A program made the translations under genes and the position numbers. A stretch of 64,000 bases of DNA from Mactromeris polynyma (Eukaryota; Mollusca; Bivalvia; Venerida; Mactridae), in NCBI GenBank assembly GCA_032209605.1, contig JASFXZ010000003.1:37536762-37600761 (forward strand). The letters run 5' to 3'. Of this stretch, positions 57,960 to 64,000 are shown one piece after another (position 1 is the first letter of the stretch; every line of letters starts with the position of its first letter). The notes under the pieces are model-generated. The model worked only from the letters and a program-made list of their open reading frames with translations, did not search any database and was not told the DNA's origin.

Positions 57960-58235
57960 AGAAATATCCTTAAAAATTATTGGCGAAATCTGACGGTTAA
58001 GATGTTTTATGCAACATAAACGATGCCGAGATGTCACTCTGGCCTCAATTCACCGAAATTCAGTAGTAACATACCCTTAATCGAAAGGTTAACCAATTCA
58101 TGTCAAGGTTACAAAATGTTTCGGTTGAAGAGAAATTGTCTTAGTGGTTAACGGTTAACGCAAGATTCGATTGGTTTACACAACACTGATATGCATTTAG
58201 CAAAACCATGTTAGTACAGCTACGCCGAAAGAAAT
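57960..58235 (+). repeat. Dispersed repeat R2, copy 3
   Basis: This is the third member of the family at 1140-1430, same orientation. Its end, 'agcaaaaccatgttagtaca', runs directly into the LINE C-terminal fragment at 58235-58592. At the 1140 copy the following sequence is different. Confidence 0.75.
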
Positions 58236-58592
58236 TAACCCAAGTTGTAAATGAGTCAACACATGCAAGTGCATATTGTTTCTTAGGAACATCTGGTTTT
58301 AAGCCTTATTTAAATGTTAGTTATGTAAAGAAATATAGAACAATGGTGACCAAACTTATAATGTTCAGTCATCGATTAGAAATTGAAAATGGAAGGTACT
58401 AGACCTAGTAAAATGCCGAAAAACGAAAGAAAATGTAAAACTAACAATTCATTTGAAGATGAGTTTCGTTTTATTAGAGAACCCAATATGCCAACATTTC
58501 TTAAATTTCAAACGTCCGAAAACGAAAAGGATCATGTTATTAAAAATATATCATTTGTAATAACGAGTCTGTACTCGATTAATGTAACAATT
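58235..58592 (+). pseudogene. LINE reverse-transcriptase C-terminal remnant
   Basis: Two overlapping frames (58208-58402 and 58383-58595) together read like the C-terminal tail of a non-LTR retrotransposon: KKYRTMVTKLIMFSHRLEIE-NGRY, then PKNERKCK and EDEFRFI, then a short leucine/asparagine-rich end. The frameshift falls near 58395, and the spacing between the Cys and His ligands is damaged. Its upstream edge abuts repeat R2. Confidence 0.55.
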
Positions 58593-58599
58593 TAAAAAC

Positions 58600-60570
58600 T
58601 TTTATCTGGTGTTAGTATTGTTTTTTTCTGGGTCTTGCACACAGTCGTATTATATTTATTTTTATAATATCATATAATATCACTGCCATATTAGATGATT
58701 TGTCACTACCTGAAATAGAATATAATGTTTTAAACCTATCATTTACACGACAAACTGTACTTGAATCGAGTGGACTGCATGTATCTGGCGCGATCAGGGA
58801 TGGCTACTCAATAAACGACGCCTCAACTCGCAGATCACCCCCGGAAGGTCCACATTTTACTAGAACAGAAACGGGAGCAATAGCATTTCTATTCAGTTTG
58901 TACAAATTAGACATACAGACTGTAGAAAAGAACATTTATATTTAAAAAAGCAAAAATAAACGTATGCTTCATATATATTCACATGTCACGACAAACAACT
59001 ACAAAGTATAATAACTCTGATGACACCGTATTTTATATGCCCCAGTCAGAAAGCATTATGTATATCTCTCACGAACAGTGCCAAGAATTTACCCTACATA
59101 CATCGAATCATTGGTTGTTGTTTTGCAAGGGAAATGTCTGGTTTAAAGTGTATTTTATAATTAAGGTTCTCGACAATTTCTATCGCTTCTGGCAAAATCA
59201 CTTTTTCAAAAGAGAGTACAAAGGTTTGCATAGTCTAATAACATGATCACAGCAGTTTGAAATATCTATGAAATAAATGGAAACTGGAGCTTTGAGGTGG
59301 AAATTAAACGATATGAACATCACATCTCTAGAAATTGAAAGACAAATATGGCGTCAGTTTTATTCTCATATTCATTTTCATTGCCTTCATTTACATTTTG
59401 AGTAATAAAGTAGATTACCAAACAGAGTAACAGATATAGCCTAAAATACTTAGTCAGTGAAAAGCATCGAGTCACCGTGATGCGGTTCTAAAATCTTGAG
59501 GAAGTTCATATTTTTATTATCTATTTACTTGTAAGATGCATTTTCAAGATTCTAATAATAAATCGATTATAAAGAAATATCGTTATCTGCACTGGTCATA
59601 TATCTCCAACACATCAGGTGTTTTGTTTATGATACGTTTCATAGTTAGCTTTATACTTCACAATATTTTATCCAACGTTATTTTTTCCGAGAGAGGAGAG
59701 TGCTGATACGATATGTTTACTGTTATTCATCACTCAAACTATACTCCATTCCATTTGTTAGTAGGCCTATCGACTATGTCTACCTACCTCTGCTTGATTT
59801 CGTCCATTTAGCAAGCATAGTATATTCCTTGTAGAAGTTTGTCTGTAAGCTTTTGGCTCGTGTATTGGTTTCTGTCATGGTCTTGTGTAACTATAAACCA
59901 TTGTCAGTTATGTATATATATAACATGTCTTGAACACTATACAAGTCGGCACATAATGTATTTAAACGTGTAAAGTGCCAGTAATGTCGATTGAATGCAA
60001 GTGAAATTACAAAGCATGTGCGTGACGTCACAACAAAAAAAGCGTGACGTAGTTGCGTTCAAATGTTGTTGACATTATTAAATATTTATTTTGTACGAGT
60101 ATGACATTTGATATAATGGAAAATTATTGTCTTGTAAATTTGAATATGATCTCTGGTATAATCGTGTCTTGTGGCTGTTTGAAAATAAAAATATTGTCGG
60201 AACTACTTCCTGTGCCGTCAGCTTCAGTTTACCACCAAAGACCGAATTACACACGTCATATCGTCTTGTATATAGGAGGTCAATGGAATGTTTTGACGAA
60301 AATCAGTTGATTCTTATCTACTGTTATGTCATAAATTGAATCTTACATTTGAATTTTCTTTATTGAATTTATTAAACTCGTCATCTGAAACCGATAAAAA
60401 CTTGGCAAAGCCGCGTTTTTGCCGTTTTAGAAGTCTCGTTTAATAATTTCAATAAAAATGACCACTCATTTGTGATCCTCTATATAACTAAATATGATAT
60501 TTTTAAAGTGGGCAATGCTCTTAGTTCAAATGATCCTATATATATATATATTCAGAAAATTGAGATAAAT
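58600..60570. other. No gene recognised
   Basis: Open frames at 58700-58945 and 58983-59246 have ordinary composition but no motif I recognise. The rest is AT-rich. Confidence 0.45.
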
Positions 60571-60574
60571 GTTT

Positions 60575-60720
60575 CACCGCCTCAATAGCTCAGTTGGTAG
60601 AGTGTCCGCTTTGAGTGGGGGAGATCGTGGGTTCGGTCCCTCGCCGCGTCATATCTGTTAGTGGATACCTTGTTTGTCGCACAGTTAATCATATGCGACG
60701 TTAAAGAAAGCTTATCTTTA
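60575..60720 (+). mobile_element. tRNA-derived SINE
   Basis: The tRNA-like head has an exact A box TAGCTCAGTTGGTAGAG and a good B box GGTTCGGTCCC at tRNA spacing. The anticodon, T and acceptor stems pair poorly, so it is not a working tRNA. It is followed by a short body ending 'atgcgacgttaaagaaagc', typical of SINE tails in molluscs. Confidence 0.65.
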
Positions 60721-63700
60721 TGTTTAATTCTTGTGGGATGTTTCAGCTTGTACTATAAACAGTACCGTGTGTTAACATTCAGAACCCATATGTATGTACA
60801 AGTGTCATGTTATTAGGCAACACTGTTTGTTATTATGTTATCCAGAATAAGGGTACCCGCGCTTTCCTTTAGTTTCATAATTTGTTTATAGAGAATTGTG
60901 ACACTGAATATTAAGATAACGCTAGACGTTTTCTGTAAAACAATTACATTTGCTTTACAACCGGTCCAAAATGTCCTCGTTCATTTCTGGGTGCATGCCA
61001 ATCTGATAAACTAAGCATTTTCCGTCAAAATGTTACTGGTGCGTCCATAAGATTTAACATACATTGTGAATAAATCGATATAGTTATATACACATATACG
61101 ACTAATACTGGTTTGATTAATTATAAGGTGTTTATTGTTCGTATTTCCATGGTTATAGGAATGAGCTTTTTATGAACTCATGAACTTGAACGCCGATATA
61201 TGATATGATGCAGTTTGTTTACGGAGTATAGATATAGAGGCTTACATAAGTAGAAACTAAGGTTGGTACTGGACATCATCAACAAGTGTGTACGAGGCGT
61301 TTCTATGAGATGTATAGGGCATTTTCTGCAATGTTTTCAATGTGAGTATATGATATGTAGTCCACGGTACCTGCATGAAGCACAGGTTTGTCATTAACGG
61401 GCGCAAGTATAGTCTCTCTTTAAAGAGAACACTTTTTGGAGGTAAATTGGAATGAATATGATAGAATGCGTACTTTACCGAAAACGGAGGCTGCTTTGAA
61501 AAGTTTATGGAAAACTAGTCAAACATGTGCGTACGGTCGACCGCATATCGATCCGTAAACAATGAAACAATTTGCATTAATACTGAATCCAGGTCCTAAA
61601 TAAACATAGGGTCGTGTCGCTGTCCTTGCTAGTGACGTAGAACAACATAAGTAACATTGCATTACCCCTATCTAAATTTTACAACACAATTTATCACATA
61701 CTCGTGCATATTTCTGCGATGCCATAAAATCATATGGCACAGTGTGCATATAATAGGCCTATGCAAAAGAGCGGAAACCCTGAACAAAATCGCTAAGCCA
61801 TTTGTTTACATTTAACAAAATGATAAAAATATCCACATCGCATACTTTTGATGCGTCAAATAAGTATGACCATTAACACTGCATCAAAAACAAAAATAAA
61901 TATGATACCATTTACGGCTAACGTGCAGGTTATTGCAAATCCTGTAAAATTACCTCAACAGTCCTGTCCAGTTCAGCAAATTTATTCTATCACAAACGGT
62001 TTTTTGTTTCAGAAAATACCAACACATTATTACTTTCAACAACAAAATATTTATTTTTATTGCAGATTGCTCAAAGCTAGACCAATAAAAAAGAGCTAGA
62101 TTCTGCATACTTGATAGCGATTTCTTTCAGATAGATGGAACGGATTCACTAAACGCGTGTATACTGACAGACGTCAGAAACTTGTTTATGTGATGACTTC
62201 ATTCAAAGTATTTAGCAAGACCATTGTGAGATAAAGGGTTTTTAGCAAGGGACTCGTCAGAGCCAATTGCTATAGTAGGCGAAATCCGTGGACACTCATC
62301 GGATTGGTCATCCCAAGTATTTCATTCTGAACTGCAAAAGGCTATACATACTCCTGGAGAAAGTAGTCTCTGTCTAACAAAAAATAGCGGTAAGCATTTG
62401 CGATATCAGCAATAAAACGGATTTGAGCTGACTTCACTTGCGCAAAAGAAAGAACCCCAAAGAAACTTGCTGATCAAATATTGCAAATTACAGAAATGTC
62501 TGCCTACGCCGCAGCCGTATCACGCTTGAAGTGCACTGAAAACAAGCTAGCCGACGATAGTTTAAGATAATGTACAGTAGGCAGAGGACGATAGCAGTAG
62601 GCAGAGATACGTATACAAGAAAACGGTCCAAATAAAATATATCAAACGAACAATTATACGTATTCCGTTGAATATCGACGATTTACGGAAACATACTTTT
62701 TGTTTTATTGTCACCCTGTCTGTAATTCGGTCGATTGGTTGTTCTGTCCAATATACAACATAATTATTTAGCTTGTGTAGCACCTTATTCTCTCTCTTTT
62801 TTAACTACTTCTTCAGTTTTCAAGGGATTACAATGCAGTGTGCTAATACAAGTACCATGATACATGATCTGTACATGTGAAATACATAAATTTGCTATAT
62901 GCATCCATCAAAATATTTTAGAATTCTGTCCCTTTGAACTGAAGTCTCGTTTTAGAACACATCTAGCAAAATACTTATGTTGTCTATGGATTGCATTGAA
63001 ACTTGGCATATAATCAACATTAATCCACTGTTTACTTCTTCTCAATCCATCCTTCTGACTGTCTTAACCAATACTGTGTATACAATCTTGTGTGTTTAAC
63101 TCCTATACTATTTTATTTACTGACATAACAAAGTGTTCTTGATAGACTATTGTGATAAGTAAAATATATGTCAAAGTGACGTCTGTGATCTGCAGTTAGC
63201 CCCTTGCTGTCAGCATTTTCGTTGCTTTAATTCTTTATATGTTCGCAGTTACGCCTTATTTTAGCGAATTGTCAGATAATTAGATCTAATAAGCTAGAAA
63301 AGTATTAAATATTTAAAGATTTGTGAACATTTTTTAGAAATAATGAATTTGTCAATGGGACTACTATTTCGGCTCTTTAAGTCAATAACCTAATTACTTT
63401 ACGTCATTGGTGTTTATATAAGCGAGATAAAGTTGCCATGTGTGTTTCTGCCTTATTATGTAGGATATGTGATACATAGAATATTAGATGTGTGTTGTTT
63501 AGCATTGAATTTATTGGATTTTATTCAACTCGTTCAATAAATACAACACTAACAAAACACTTATTTTATATTCTCTATCTATTGTGCGACATTCTTTATT
63601 ATATTTGCTATCCAATTATCACTTAGCCAGTTTATGGAATAATAAATTAGTATAGGACATAAAATTAGCACTAGTGCATGAAGAGCCTGTATAAATGACT

Positions 63701-64000
63701 TTATTATCTTCACATAGGAATAACATGAATTGCACATGAATAAGTCAGACATGACACATGAACATCACATAGAAATAAATGAGTTACATGATCAAATAGA
63801 TAACGATGGTTCAGGTACATTAATTATGATAATAAAAAGACGATCGTTTTATGGTTTTATGCTTGATATATCGCTACACGGTCGAAGTTATGCTGACACT
63901 AGCAACAGTAACAACACTAGCAGCATTATTGTTAGAACCGCGACTATTTGTAGGTAGAAATGATAGTGTTGGTATTGATATTATTATTATAACTGCTACT
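60721..64000. other. No gene recognised
   Basis: AT-rich sequence with scattered short frames (61848-62099, 62562-62783, 63730-63957), none with a recognised domain. Confidence 0.45.

Noticed and set aside
60583..60655. Functional tRNA gene
   Set aside because: A and B boxes are good but the acceptor, anticodon and T stems pair poorly, and a SINE-like body follows.

Overview
This window is AT-rich eukaryotic DNA, sparse in genes and crowded with transposon debris. Several features point to a mollusc, probably a bivalve. Two tRNA-derived SINE types are present, one of them carrying the 'GGAAGGTCGGTGG' body I associate with molluscs. A C-run/'cttcgaagaag' element of a kind common in bivalves occurs three times. 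There are degraded LINEs, and Tc1-like and pogo-like transposases. The host assignment is inference. There is no bacterial gene layout, rRNA or CRISPR array.

Region by region. 1-4.3 kb: intergenic DNA with dispersed repeats and a tRNA-like sequence. 4.3-12.7 kb: the only convincing host gene, a five-exon plus-strand gene for a 296-residue copine-type vWA protein. Its 5.5-kb first intron holds a near-perfect 48-bp-arm hairpin, a pogo-type MITE and a 32-bp minisatellite of about 28.7 copies. 12.7-14.7 kb: 3' flank. 14.7-42.25 kb: a tandem array of a composite unit, about 11.3 kb in copy 1, 13.7 kb in copy 2 and a partial 2.5-kb copy 3. Each full unit reads: block A (22-bp tandem repeat, SINE, C-run element, second SINE, internal inverted repeat); left inverted arm; core of about 2 kb; right inverted arm; block C (diverged monomers of a dispersed repeat). 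The two full copies carry different later insertions: a LINE tail in copy 1, and a CR1/jockey-like LINE plus an unidentified segment of about 424 bp in copy 2. 42.5-49.9 kb: transposon graveyard, with a LINE RT remnant, a pogo-like transposase remnant, a Tc1-like transposase cut off by a MITE with perfect 16-bp ends, and a 1.1-kb minisatellite that creates long artefactual ORFs on both strands. 49.9-64 kb: mostly unassigned sequence with dispersed repeats, a second perfect-arm hairpin, a LINE C-terminal fragment, an orphan piece of block A and one tRNA-like SINE.

No multi-gene system or operon is visible. The most informative signals are the nested inverted/tandem array with copy-specific insertions, the reconstructed vWA gene with a possible alternative last exon, and the palindromic elements. 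All alignments were done by eye; no identity values were computed.
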